Of a DNA stretch of 64,000 nt, positions 56,694 to 64,000 are shown piece by piece; the stretch's first letter is position 1; each line of letters begins with the position of its first letter. The DNA lies in NCBI RefSeq assembly GCF_033963835.1, contig NZ_JAXBME010000004.1, forward strand, positions 124,001 through 188,000, written 5' to 3'. Source of the stretch: Cytobacillus sp. IB215665. GTDB taxonomy: Bacteria > Bacillota > Bacilli > Bacillales > SM2101. The notes under the pieces are model-generated. The model was not told the origin of the DNA and searched no databases. It was given only the letters and a program-made list of their open reading frames with translations. The position numbers and the translations under genes were made by a program.

Positions 56694-57696
56694 AGGTTAT
56701 ATTAGATCGTTATTTATTGGTATTATACTTGCCATGCTAATTACTTTTGTACAGCTACCATTTTATATTACGAAACCTGGAACAGCACAAGAGCTTGCTC
56801 CTATTGTTCAAGTTGATGGTGGATACGAAGAAGAAGGGTCATTAATGCTAACAACAGTTAGAATGGGAAAAGCAAATGTTGTCTCATATATTTGGGCGAA
56901 ATTGAGTGAATACCAAATGATTTACCCTGAACAAGATATTCTCCAAGATAGAAGTGATGAGGAATATTCATATATTCAATTACATAATATGGAGAACTCA
57001 AAAAACAGTGCTATATCAGTAGCATACAATCAAGCAGAAAAAAGTGTAGAGTATAAGTATAATGGTTTGTTTGTCTTTACGGTACTAGACAATGTACCAG
57101 CTAAAGATTTTTTAAAAACAGCTGATCGCATTATACGAGTAGACGATCTAGATGTGAAAAGTTATGAAGACCTTACTCATTATCTATCAACAAAAAAAGA
57201 GGGCGATGTAATTGAGGTTGTTGTTGAGAGGGATGGTGAAACGGTTGTTCAAGAAATTGAGTTAATTACATTGGAAAATAAAGAGCAAGTAGGTTTAGGT
57301 GTACAACTAATAGAAGATGTGGAACTTAACGTAAACCCAAGCGTGGAAATTAACTCTGAGAAAATAGGTGGTCCGTCTGCAGGATTAATGTTTACATTAG
57401 AAATCTATAATCAATTAGTTGAAGAAGATCTTACAAAGGGCTATGACATCGCTGGTACCGGTCAAATTTTCAATGATGGTACAGTCGGACCTATAGGTGG
57501 TATCTCTCAAAAAATTGTTGCGGCGGATAAGGCAGGGGCTGAAATCTTTTTCGCGCCAAATCAGAACGGGGCTAGTGACTCAAACTATAATGAAGCTGTA
57601 AAAACAGCTCAAGATATTGGAACATCAATGGAAATTGTACCTGTAGATACATTTGAAGATGCATTACTGTATTTACAATCTTTACAGCCAGAGTAA
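56683..57696 (+). CDS. ylbL: YlbL, PDZ-Lon-like protease
   Basis: 337 residues: one N-terminal membrane anchor (about 8-28), a PDZ domain (about 120-205, NGLFVFTVLDNVPAKDFLKTADRIIRVDD) and a Lon-type Ser/Lys protease domain with GGPSAGL (Ser232) and QKIVAADKAG (Lys277). Membrane-bound, active site outside the cell membrane. Known in B. subtilis to degrade the division inhibitor YneA with CtpA. GTG start with AAGGAG ten bases upstream, inside ylbK. Confidence 0.94.
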   Translation: MKTRGYIRSLFIGIILAMLITFVQLPFYITKPGTAQELAPIVQVDGGYEEEGSLMLTTVRMGKANVVSYIWAKLSEYQMIYPEQDILQDRSDEEYSYIQLHNMENSKNSAISVAYNQAEKSVEYKYNGLFVFTVLDNVPAKDFLKTADRIIRVDDLDVKSYEDLTHYLSTKKEGDVIEVVVERDGETVVQEIELITLENKEQVGLGVQLIEDVELNVNPSVEINSEKIGGPSAGLMFTLEIYNQLVEEDLTKGYDIAGTGQIFNDGTVGPIGGISQKIVAADKAGAEIFFAPNQNGASDSNYNEAVKTAQDIGTSMEIVPVDTFEDALLYLQSLQPE

Positions 57697-57729
57697 TATT
57701 ACATACTTTGCTTTCCATTGATTGCAACT

Positions 57730-57777
57730 GAAGGCAGATCTCTTACATAAATGTAGAGGTTGCCTTCTTTATTTTTA
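57730..57777 (+). terminator. Terminator of ylbKL
   Basis: GAAGGCA and TGCCTTC outer stem plus CTTAC/GTAGAG inner pairing, followed by TTTATTTTTAT. Confidence 0.8.
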
Positions 57778-57778
57778 T

Positions 57779-57936
57779 AGCTGTTTTTCGTACAAATAGA
57801 TTAACATGTATTAATTTAAACTATAGCTCGTGGCATCTTTTATTTCATCTTCATAACGATGAAAATCCTAGCTAATCCTATCTAACAGTGCTAATTTAGA
57901 AATAATAATTGAGCATCAAAGTTTATGAATAGAGCG
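57779..57936 (+). repeat. MITE-like repeat, copy 15
   Basis: About 158 bp from AGCTGTTTTTCGTAC to TTTATGAATAGAGCGCT with the core CTCGTGGCATCTTTTA and the block GTGCTAATTTAGAAATAATA. Between the ylbL terminator and the convergent tmcAL gene. Confidence 0.78.
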
Positions 57937-59172
57937 CTATTTAAACTTCCTAGTATCTTCATCGAATCTAATCGGTGGAGTTGAGTACTCTTGTTTAATT
58001 GCTGTCGAACATAAAGGTTCTGGTAAGATACTAGCGTATACATGTGCAGCAGTAATATCTAACATGAATAATGGGTCTTCAAAAGAAGCTGCTTTCGAAA
58101 TGATTGGTAGTTGTATTTTTTTCTTTACTTCATTCAAATACTGTTGACCCCTCATATTCATACCTAATAAACGAATATATGGAGATTGGGTAGATAATTG
58201 TTGTAAGTCGTCCTTTTTAGTATTCGTTATTATATGTAGACATAGTCGCTGAAGTCGAGTCCAAGTATAACGTTTTGTCTTAATTTTTTCCATGAAAGTT
58301 ATAAATGACGTCGATTCTTTTATGTACTTCATAAGTCGATATTCTAACCCTTCTTCACACTCATATGTTGATTCCAGCTCTGCTAGACTGGAAGTTAATA
58401 GCTTATATTTTAGCAATGGGAAATAAGCCTCCCAGCTATGAAATCGATCGTACTGATGATAATAATTAATCAAGTGGTTCTTTGTAGATACAGGGATGTA
58501 GTTATGTATGTCATTTAAATTACCGCTCTTTGAGAATAAAGTTTGACGTATACTGGTTGCACTAGCGATAGAAGGAGATGTAAATTCCTCATCATGATAT
58601 TGAGCTCCTGTTCGAGTGATCGTTAATGGAGTTAGGTTACTATGTTGATCATGGATTGCTTTCACATAGTGATAGCCTAGAATGTTATTTGGCTTTGATA
58701 AATCAAGCTTCACATTCGTAGTTTTTATTTCATTAAAGGCAATTGATGATGCTTTCGGATAACTATAACCTTTATCTATTGCATTCTTAACCTTTTCATT
58801 ATATGTTGGTGCAGCTTGTTTCAAAAATTGAGCAGCATGTTGAAAATCTTTTATTTCTCCATGCTCACTTCCAAAACAAACCTCTTCACATAATAGAGCG
58901 GATAAGATTGAAATCGCTCCATTTGCAAACATTTCAGCATTTTGTGATGCATAGGCGTAAGGTAATTCCACAACGATATCTACACCAGCTTCTAAGGCCA
59001 TCTTCGTCCTCGCCCATTTAGATACTAGTGCAGGTTCACCTCGTTGTAGAAAATTCCCACTCATAACTGCTACAACACAATCAGTGCCAGTTTGCTTTTT
59101 TGTTTCTTGTAAGTGAACGTAATGTCCATTATGAAATGGATTGTACTCAACAATAACACCTGCAGCCTTCAC
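57937..59172 (-). CDS. tmcAL: tRNA(Met) cytidine acetate ligase TmcAL (YlbM)
   Basis: Makes N4-acetylcytidine at the wobble base of elongator tRNA-Met from acetate and ATP. 411 residues. Nucleotidyltransferase HIGH-like motif IVEYNPFHNGH (residues 7-17), MSGNFLQRGEPALVSKWAR, VELPYAYASQNAEMFANGA, and TSIRQTL. GTG start with GAGGTG five bases upstream. Starts divergently from ylbN. Confidence 0.95.
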   Translation of the reverse strand: MKAAGVIVEYNPFHNGHYVHLQETKKQTGTDCVVAVMSGNFLQRGEPALVSKWARTKMALEAGVDIVVELPYAYASQNAEMFANGAISILSALLCEEVCFGSEHGEIKDFQHAAQFLKQAAPTYNEKVKNAIDKGYSYPKASSIAFNEIKTTNVKLDLSKPNNILGYHYVKAIHDQHSNLTPLTITRTGAQYHDEEFTSPSIASATSIRQTLFSKSGNLNDIHNYIPVSTKNHLINYYHQYDRFHSWEAYFPLLKYKLLTSSLAELESTYECEEGLEYRLMKYIKESTSFITFMEKIKTKRYTWTRLQRLCLHIITNTKKDDLQQLSTQSPYIRLLGMNMRGQQYLNEVKKKIQLPIISKAASFEDPLFMLDITAAHVYASILPEPLCSTAIKQEYSTPPIRFDEDTRKFK

Positions 59173-59317
59173 TTATACACCTCAGTTCTAGTTTAATATT
59201 GGAAAAAATGTATACAATGACTTCTTTTATTATAATGGATATGAAAATGAAGTTCCATCTCTCAAATTCCCAGAAATTATTAACTCAAATAAATTAATGA
59301 AAATAGAAGGGTAAGGA

Positions 59318-59365
59318 AGCTGTTTTCGATGAATAATAGTGTTAAAGGAACGACCTATGTAAGTA
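59318..59365 (+). repeat. Possible left end of a MITE-like repeat
   Basis: AGCTGTTTTCGATGAATAA resembles the family left end, but no core or right end follows. Confidence 0.3.
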
Positions 59366-59386
59366 TGTAGATGTAAAGAAAAAATA

Positions 59387-59415
59387 TTGACAAATGTGTT
59401 TTACAAAGCTATAAT
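59387..59415 (+). promoter_or_regulatory. Consensus sigma-A promoter of ylbN-rpmF
   Basis: TTGACA, exactly 17 bases, TATAAT: a perfect consensus promoter, as expected for a ribosomal protein operon. The ylbN start is 28 bases after the -10. Confidence 0.92.
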
Positions 59416-59442
59416 TACCTTTGTTGCCTTGAGGTGATATAA

Positions 59443-59958
59443 TTGAAATGGACAATTCATCAACTATACCAATTACAGAACAAGGACATATTAATTGACG
59501 AAACTGTAGATGTAAGTGACATAAAACATATTGAGAAGTCAATTCGTAATATTTCACCTGTGAAAGTTACAGGTGTAGCAGATGTAAGTCATGCTAAAGT
59601 TATTTTTCACTTAACAATTACTGGTTCAATGGTTTTACCTTGCTCGAGAACATTGGTTGATGTACAATTTCCGTTTACTATTAAAACGACGGAAACCTTT
59701 TTATTTAAACAATCTGATTTTGATGATGAAGATGAGGTTCATAATGTTGAAGGAGATGTCGTGGACATTCTTCCGATCATAAAGGATAATATTCTTCTTG
59801 AAATTCCGATGCAGATATATTCAGAAAGTGTACATGAAGATCAAGTATTACAATCTGGAAAAGATTGGTCTGTTATTACAGAGGAAGATGTAAAAAATCA
59901 GATAGATCCACGTTTAGCTGGATTAGCAAAATATTTTGACAAAAATAAAGAAAATTAA
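59443..59958 (+). CDS. ylbN: DUF177 protein YlbN (YceD family)
   Basis: 171 residues. The YceD family accompanies rpmF in nearly all bacteria and is thought to act in 23S rRNA or ribosome metabolism. Pattern: VTGVADVSHAKVIFHLTITGSMVLPCSRTLVDVQFPF and a C-terminal DPRLAGLAKYFDKN. TTG start with GAGGTGATATAA upstream. First gene of the rpmF operon. Confidence 0.93.
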   Translation: MKWTIHQLYQLQNKDILIDETVDVSDIKHIEKSIRNISPVKVTGVADVSHAKVIFHLTITGSMVLPCSRTLVDVQFPFTIKTTETFLFKQSDFDDEDEVHNVEGDVVDILPIIKDNILLEIPMQIYSESVHEDQVLQSGKDWSVITEEDVKNQIDPRLAGLAKYFDKNKEN

Positions 59959-60024
59959 CAAAACGAAGAACCGGCATTATCCGGCCTTCATATGATTTTA
60001 ATTCTCTTTAAGGAGGTGGGAATA

Positions 60025-60198
60025 ATGGCTGTACCTTTTAGAAGAACATCTAAAACTAAAAAAAGAAAGCGTCGTACGCATTTCAAATTACAAGCCCCTG
60101 GTATGGTAGAATGCCCAAATTGTGGTGAAATGAAGCTTGCTCACCGCGTTTGTAAAGAATGTGGTACTTATAAAGGAAAAGAAGTAGTTAGCAACTAA
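60025..60198 (+). CDS. rpmF: 50S ribosomal protein L32
   Basis: 57 residues starting [20 protein letters not shown]. Zinc-binding pairs CPNC and CKEC (residues about 30-33 and 43-46) show the zinc-containing (C+) form. AAGGAGGTG before the ATG. A small hairpin around CCGG..CCGG lies in the 66-base spacer after ylbN. Strong terminator follows. Confidence 0.97.
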   Translation: MAVPFRRTSKTKKRKRRTHFKLQAPGMVECPNCGEMKLAHRVCKECGTYKGKEVVSN

Positions 60199-60219
60199 AT
60201 GATGTTGATTGCTGACGTT

Positions 60220-60254
60220 AAAAAACACAAAGAGTAAATTCTTTGTGTTTTTTT
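60220..60254 (+). terminator. Terminator of ylbN-rpmF
   Basis: AAAAAACACAAAGA/TTCTTTGTGTTTTTTTC stem and T tract. Confidence 0.92.
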
Positions 60255-60289
60255 CTATATTATTATAAAAGCGGGGAGAAGGTACAAGG

Positions 60290-61054
60290 GTGGAGAAATT
60301 GATTATTAATAAAGACGAAAATGGCATAGTATGGGCTACAATTAACCGTTTGAGCAAAAGAAATGCAATCGATTATGATGTTATGAATAAATTGGAAGAG
60401 CTTATAAACGATGTGAGAGAGACGGTTGATATTAAAGCAATGGTCATTACTGGCGCTGGTAATAAAGCATTTTGTTCCGGAGGTGATTTAAGTGTATTTC
60501 ATCAATTAAAAACAAAAAGAGAAGCATATGAAATGCTTTCAAAAATGGGTGAAATACTATACTTGCTACAGACACTTCCTAAACCAACTGTGGCACTATT
60601 AAATGGATTTGCAATTGGAGGTGGTTGTGAACTAGCAACAGCATGTGATTTTCGTTTAGCTAAGCAGGGCAGTAAACTAGGATTTATACAAAGTAAATTA
60701 GCGATAACAACTGGTTGGGGTGGAGCAACCTTATTAAATGAAAAAATTCCATATGATAAGGCACTTGAATTGCTAATGACTGCAAAAATGATTTCTGCAG
60801 AGAAGGCTTATGAAATTGGTTTTGTTAATGAAGTTTTCGATAGCCAAGACTTATTGAAAGAGTGTAAAGAATATTTGAAACCCCTACTTGAAACAGATGT
60901 ACACGTACTATCCTCATATAAACAGGTATTAATTAATAAATGGAAAGCGCATCATTTAAAAGAAAGAATGTTTGCAGAAATTGAACAATGTGCATCTTTA
61001 TGGGCAAGAGATGAGCATCACCATGCAGTCGAGGCTTTTTTGAATAGCAATTAA
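60290..61054 (+). CDS. Enoyl-CoA hydratase/isomerase family protein
   Basis: 254-residue crotonase-fold protein. AIDYDVMNKLEELI, the oxyanion-forming AFCSGGDLS and NGFAIGGGCELATACDFRLA are typical. However, the first catalytic Glu of true hydratases (E144 in the rat enzyme, in the QPEI segment) is replaced: the matching segment here reads QSKL with Lys136; the second Glu (KALEL) is kept. A classical hydratase reaction is therefore doubtful. GTG start with GAGAAGG upstream. Stands between rpmF and rsfA. Confidence 0.85.
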   Translation: MEKLIINKDENGIVWATINRLSKRNAIDYDVMNKLEELINDVRETVDIKAMVITGAGNKAFCSGGDLSVFHQLKTKREAYEMLSKMGEILYLLQTLPKPTVALLNGFAIGGGCELATACDFRLAKQGSKLGFIQSKLAITTGWGGATLLNEKIPYDKALELLMTAKMISAEKAYEIGFVNEVFDSQDLLKECKEYLKPLLETDVHVLSSYKQVLINKWKAHHLKERMFAEIEQCASLWARDEHHHAVEAFLNSN

Positions 61055-61185
61055 TATGCTTTTTAAGGATTTATGTGTTGTATATGGATAAAACATGGAT
61101 TATTTGCATTGTGATAGTTTATATATAGTCTATCTTTTCTAGTAGCAGCATATGTATTAAAAAAAAGCTACTGGGAGGTAGGATA

Positions 61186-61800
61186 ATGTCAACGACTCGG
61201 CAGGATGCATGGACAAACGATGAGGATTTACTGTTAGCTGAGGTTGTGTTGAGGAATATTCGTGAAGGTGGAACGCAATTGGCAGCTTTTGAGGAAGTCG
61301 GCAGACGGTTATCACGAACTGCAGCCGCCTGTGGTTTCAGGTGGAATTCGTATGTTCGTAAACAATATAAGTCTGGTATTGAGCTTGCTAAGAAACAAAG
61401 AAAGCAATTAAAAAATGGGCAGGAATCAACACTTACCACAGTGGAACATAAAGAAAATGACTTTCAGTCATCTGAACCTTTAGTTGATGATTTATCATTG
61501 AAAAAAGTAATAACTTATTTGCAAGTTATCGACTCATCCCAAAATGAATACGATGAATTAGTTGTAGAAAATAAACAATTAAAAAAACGTGTGGCGCATT
61601 TAGAAAACAAAATGGATAAGGTCGATGAGGAGAATCAGTCGCTGTTAACTAATCTACGACAAGTTGAAGACGATTACAAAGCGTTAATAGAAATTATGGA
61701 ACGTGCAAGGAAGATGGTTGTGCTGCAAGAAGAAGAAAAGCAAAGTAAAGTGAAATTCCAAATGGATAGAAATGGGAATTTAGAGAGGGTTGAAAAATAA
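61186..61800 (+). CDS. RsfA-family transcriptional regulator
   Basis: 204 residues: an N-terminal Myb/SANT-like DNA-binding domain (about 5-60, DAWTNDEDLLLAEVVLRNIREGGTQ, RTAAACGFRWNSYVRKQY) and a C-terminal coiled coil (about 100-185, KQLKKRVAHLENKMDKVDEENQSLL). This is the RsfA/YlbO type, prespore-specific regulator in B. subtilis; ylbO has this location. TACTGGGAGG before the ATG. Strong terminator after. Confidence 0.92.
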   Translation: MSTTRQDAWTNDEDLLLAEVVLRNIREGGTQLAAFEEVGRRLSRTAAACGFRWNSYVRKQYKSGIELAKKQRKQLKNGQESTLTTVEHKENDFQSSEPLVDDLSLKKVITYLQVIDSSQNEYDELVVENKQLKKRVAHLENKMDKVDEENQSLLTNLRQVEDDYKALIEIMERARKMVVLQEEEKQSKVKFQMDRNGNLERVEK

Positions 61801-61830
61801 TCAATAGCACCTATGAAATGTACAAAAAAT

Positions 61831-61872
61831 AAAAAAAGAAACAGTTAGATTAAAATAAACTGTTTCTTTTTT
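61831..61872. terminator. Bidirectional terminator, rsfA-like and ylbP
   Basis: AAAAAAAGAAACAGTT and AAACTGTTTCTTTTTT around a ten-base loop. Confidence 0.9.
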
Positions 61873-61909
61873 ATGTCCATGTATTGAATGCGTTGAATTG
61901 GTCTATATA

Positions 61910-62389
61910 TTATCGAGTCTGTTCTTTAACACCATTAGGATGCCATAATAACGGATTTTCACCAAAGTCTCTTTCTACATCATAAGTAGCAGCAGAAAAC
62001 CCCATTTTAGTCCAAAACTCTGCTGATTTCACACGGGGGTTAGTTTTGATAGGTAGGTTAAAACTTTTCGCGAAATTGACTAAAGCGGTTCCAAAATTTT
62101 TCCTTTGAAATGCAGGTAATACTTCAAGCTTCCATAGCTCTAGATATGTTTGTGGTGGCTCGAAGTATTTATCGTATTTTGCATCAACTTTATATAAACT
62201 CATTCGAGCGACTAACTTCCCACCGTAGTATATTCCATAAAATGGAGAATCACTATTATTCTCAATAATATTTGTTTGAAGATCATCGAGCATAGATAAC
62301 TCTTGTAGGCCATATTCTTTAAATTTTTTAAATTCTTCTATTGTTTTATAGTTTACGAGTAATCGTTCTATTTTATAAGTTTCCATCAT
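61910..62389 (-). CDS. ylbP: GNAT-family N-acetyltransferase YlbP
   Basis: 159 residues, GNAT fold. ELWKLEVLPAFQRKNFGTALVNFAKS is the acetyl-CoA-binding motif A with Q/RxxGxG/A. Blocks LSMLDDLQTNIIENNSDSPFYGIYYGGKLVARMSLY and ESNPRV-like TNPRVKSAEFWTKMGF match YlbP; B. subtilis protein has 160 residues. ATG 62389 preceded by GGGAGG; ATG 62386 is the alternative. Confidence 0.92.
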   Translation of the reverse strand: MMETYKIERLLVNYKTIEEFKKFKEYGLQELSMLDDLQTNIIENNSDSPFYGIYYGGKLVARMSLYKVDAKYDKYFEPPQTYLELWKLEVLPAFQRKNFGTALVNFAKSFNLPIKTNPRVKSAEFWTKMGFSAATYDVERDFGENPLLWHPNGVKEQTR

Positions 62390-62460
62390 AATCTTCCTCC
62401 CACATAACCTTATATTTTTATTATATAACAAAATGACACAAAATTCTGTAGAAAATAATT

Positions 62461-62474
62461 AGAAAGCGTTTTCA
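62461..62474. promoter_or_regulatory. cre-like CcpA site between ylbP and the biotin carboxylase gene
   Basis: AGAAAGCGTTTTCA matches TGWAANCGNTNWCA at 13 of 14 positions. It lies 69 bases before the biotin carboxylase ATG and 72 bases upstream of the ylbP start. Confidence 0.6.
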
Positions 62475-62542
62475 TAAATAGAAGGAATATTAAAAATTTT
62501 GTAGAAATATATACAAATAAGATATAGAACAGGAGTGTGCAA

Positions 62543-63880
62543 ATGAAGAAAATACTAATTGCGAACAGAGGGGAGATTGCCTCTAGGGTAATACGAACAT
62601 GTAACAATATGGGGATTGAGACAATAGCGATTTATTCTGATGCTGATAAAAATTTACCATACGTAAATGAAGCTACTAAAGCGGTCCGTATCGGGGAATC
62701 GCCTGTTCAAAAATCATATATGGCTATGGATGCTATCGTTAAATTAGCGGTAGAGGAAAATGTAGATGGCATTCATCCAGGGTATGGGTTTTTATCCGAA
62801 AATGCAATGTTTGCAAAGTTAGTTAATGATAATGGTATAACTTTTATTGGCCCACAACATGACGTTATAGCTTTAATGGGAGAAAAAATCCAAGCACGAA
62901 AGGAAATGCAAAAGGCTGGAGTACCTATTGTACCAGGAAGTCATGAACCTGTTAGTTCAGTTGAAGAGGCATGTGTTATAGCTGACAAAATTGGATACCC
63001 AGTAATGATAAAAGCAAGTAGTGGCGGTGGCGGTGTTGGGATGCAACGCTGTAATGATGAGCAAGAATTAAAGAAGGTGGTTGTGTCAATTAAAAACCGT
63101 GCTAAAGCATATTTTGGGAATGATGAATTATTTATTGAGAAATATGTTGCCGATGCGAGGCATATTGAAATTCAAATATGTGCAGATACAGCTGGAAATA
63201 TTGTTCATTTGTTTGAGAGAGACTGTTCAATTCAACGAAGAAATCAAAAGGTGATTGAGGAAACACCTTCACCGTTCCTATCAGAGGAATCGAGAAGAGC
63301 AATGCTTGATTGTGCATTAAAAGTCGCGGCACATGTAGGGTATACCAATGTAGGAACAGTTGAATTTGTAGTAGATAACGATGAGAATTTCTATTTCTTG
63401 GAAATGAATACGAGGTTACAAGTTGAACATCCGATAACTGAAATGGTTACCGGGATTGATCTAGTTGAGTGGCAAATAAGGTTGTCATGTGGGGAGAATA
63501 TGCCATTATTACAGCATGAGATAAATAGTAACGGGCACGCGCTAGAATTTCGATTGTATGCAGAAGATCCAGCTACATATTTGCCCTCGCCAGGAACTCT
63601 TAATGTATTAACTTATCCATCAACAGAGGGTGTCAGAATAGATAAAGGATATGATGAAGGTTGCCAAGTTACTCCATTTTATGATCCGATGATCGCAAAG
63701 CTAGTTATACATGGTCTTGATCGAAATGATGTATTACATAAAGCTGAAAAATTGCTTAAAGAAATGAAAGTTGAAGGTATAAAAACCAACTTACCTTTAC
63801 TTGAAAAGGCTATTCAAAATGAGATGTTTCGAGAAGGGTGTTATACTACCTCTTTTTTATCAAGGCAGTATTCACGCTGA
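62543..63880 (+). CDS. Biotin carboxylase (AccC-type subunit)
   Basis: 445 residues with the three biotin carboxylase parts: N-terminal KKILIANRGEIASRVIRTC, ATP-grasp (MIKASSGGGGVGM, FIEKYVADARHIEIQI, FLEMNTRLQVEHPITEMVTG) and C-terminal domain. No carboxyltransferase or biotin carrier domain follows, unlike Pyc earlier in the window. It could be part of a degradative acyl-CoA carboxylase rather than the housekeeping AccC; a cre-like site upstream favours that. AGGAG seven bases before ATG 62543. Confidence 0.93.
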   Translation: MKKILIANRGEIASRVIRTCNNMGIETIAIYSDADKNLPYVNEATKAVRIGESPVQKSYMAMDAIVKLAVEENVDGIHPGYGFLSENAMFAKLVNDNGITFIGPQHDVIALMGEKIQARKEMQKAGVPIVPGSHEPVSSVEEACVIADKIGYPVMIKASSGGGGVGMQRCNDEQELKKVVVSIKNRAKAYFGNDELFIEKYVADARHIEIQICADTAGNIVHLFERDCSIQRRNQKVIEETPSPFLSEESRRAMLDCALKVAAHVGYTNVGTVEFVVDNDENFYFLEMNTRLQVEHPITEMVTGIDLVEWQIRLSCGENMPLLQHEINSNGHALEFRLYAEDPATYLPSPGTLNVLTYPSTEGVRIDKGYDEGCQVTPFYDPMIAKLVIHGLDRNDVLHKAEKLLKEMKVEGIKTNLPLLEKAIQNEMFREGCYTTSFLSRQYSR

Positions 63881-63990
63881 TTTTCTCTCGTAGATCTTCT
63901 TCTAGTTGTTTTATCTTAGTTCCAATAGTAAAAGTTTGTGAAATGACCATTTAATAGGTAAAAAACACCTGATTTGGGAGGATGTATGGT

Positions 63991-64000
63991 ATGAAAGAAA
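63991..64000 (+). CDS. Start of a further gene, cut by window edge
   Basis: GGGAGG followed after 11 bases by ATG and only MKE. Same strand as the biotin carboxylase, 110 bases after it, so possibly a biotin carrier or partner, but nothing can be read. Confidence 0.4.

Overview
The window is a low-GC, double-strand-dense chromosome segment of an aerobic, spore-forming Bacillaceae bacterium. Gene order from RNase J1 (rnjA) and rpoY through pdhABCD, speA, yktA/yktB/ykzI/suhB, the yla cluster, ftsW, pyc, ctaABCDEFG and the ylb cluster to rpmF follows the Bacillus subtilis ykqC-ylbP region almost gene for gene. Sporulation-type genes (ylbJ, the YhcN/YlaJ lipoprotein, rsfA, ylbD) and a caa3 oxidase whose subunit II carries a fused cytochrome c fit this assignment. 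No rRNA, tRNA, CRISPR array, prophage, complete insertion sequence or defence island is visible. The species cannot be fixed from the sequence alone.

Layout. 1-3 kb: RNase J1 (cut by the left edge), the RNA polymerase epsilon subunit, a possible 23-residue basic peptide and peptide deformylase, all on the minus strand. 3-9.5 kb: a YkyA-type lipoprotein and the four-gene pyruvate dehydrogenase operon. 9.5-17 kb: small lipoprotein, membrane proteins, a polysaccharide deacetylase, two DUF-type proteins sharing an operator-like divergent promoter region, the dual-function RNA SR1 with its 39-residue peptide SR1P, a hydrolase and arginine decarboxylase. 17.8-31.4 kb: nitronate monooxygenase-like protein, yktA/yktB/ykzI/suhB, ylaF, typA, ylaH, ylaI, ylaL, ylaJ, ylaK, glutaminase, ylaN and ftsW. 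31.5-43.2 kb: pyruvate carboxylase, heme A and heme O synthases, caa3 oxidase subunits II, I, III and IV and the assembly proteins CtaG and CtaM-like DUF420. 43.5-64 kb: AI-2E family membrane protein, Asp23-like protein, YlbA, a LysM-CAP protein whose first codons are interrupted by TGA, YlbB to YlbG, a stalk-domain protein, RsmD, CoaD, YlbJ, YlbK, YlbL, TmcAL, YlbN, L32, an enoyl-CoA hydratase-like protein, RsfA, YlbP and a biotin carboxylase preceded by a cre-like site.

How the genes work together. Much of the window sits around pyruvate and aerobic respiration: pyruvate dehydrogenase makes acetyl-CoA, pyruvate carboxylase makes oxaloacetate, and the cta genes build and mature the terminal oxidase with heme A. 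SR1/SR1P, in its conserved place between pdhD and speA, carries two sites matching the CcpN operator plus a cre-like site, which ties this locus to carbon-source control.

The most unusual feature is a family of about 160-bp intergenic repeats with roughly 23-bp imperfect terminal inverted repeats (left end GGCTGTTTTCG, right end CGAAAAGAGCC) and a core GTTCGTGGCATCTTTT. About ten near-full-length and six partial copies lie in the window, often in pairs. Two copies are flanked by perfect 8-bp direct repeats. This looks like a non-autonomous (MITE-like) transposable family, and nothing in the window encodes its transposase.
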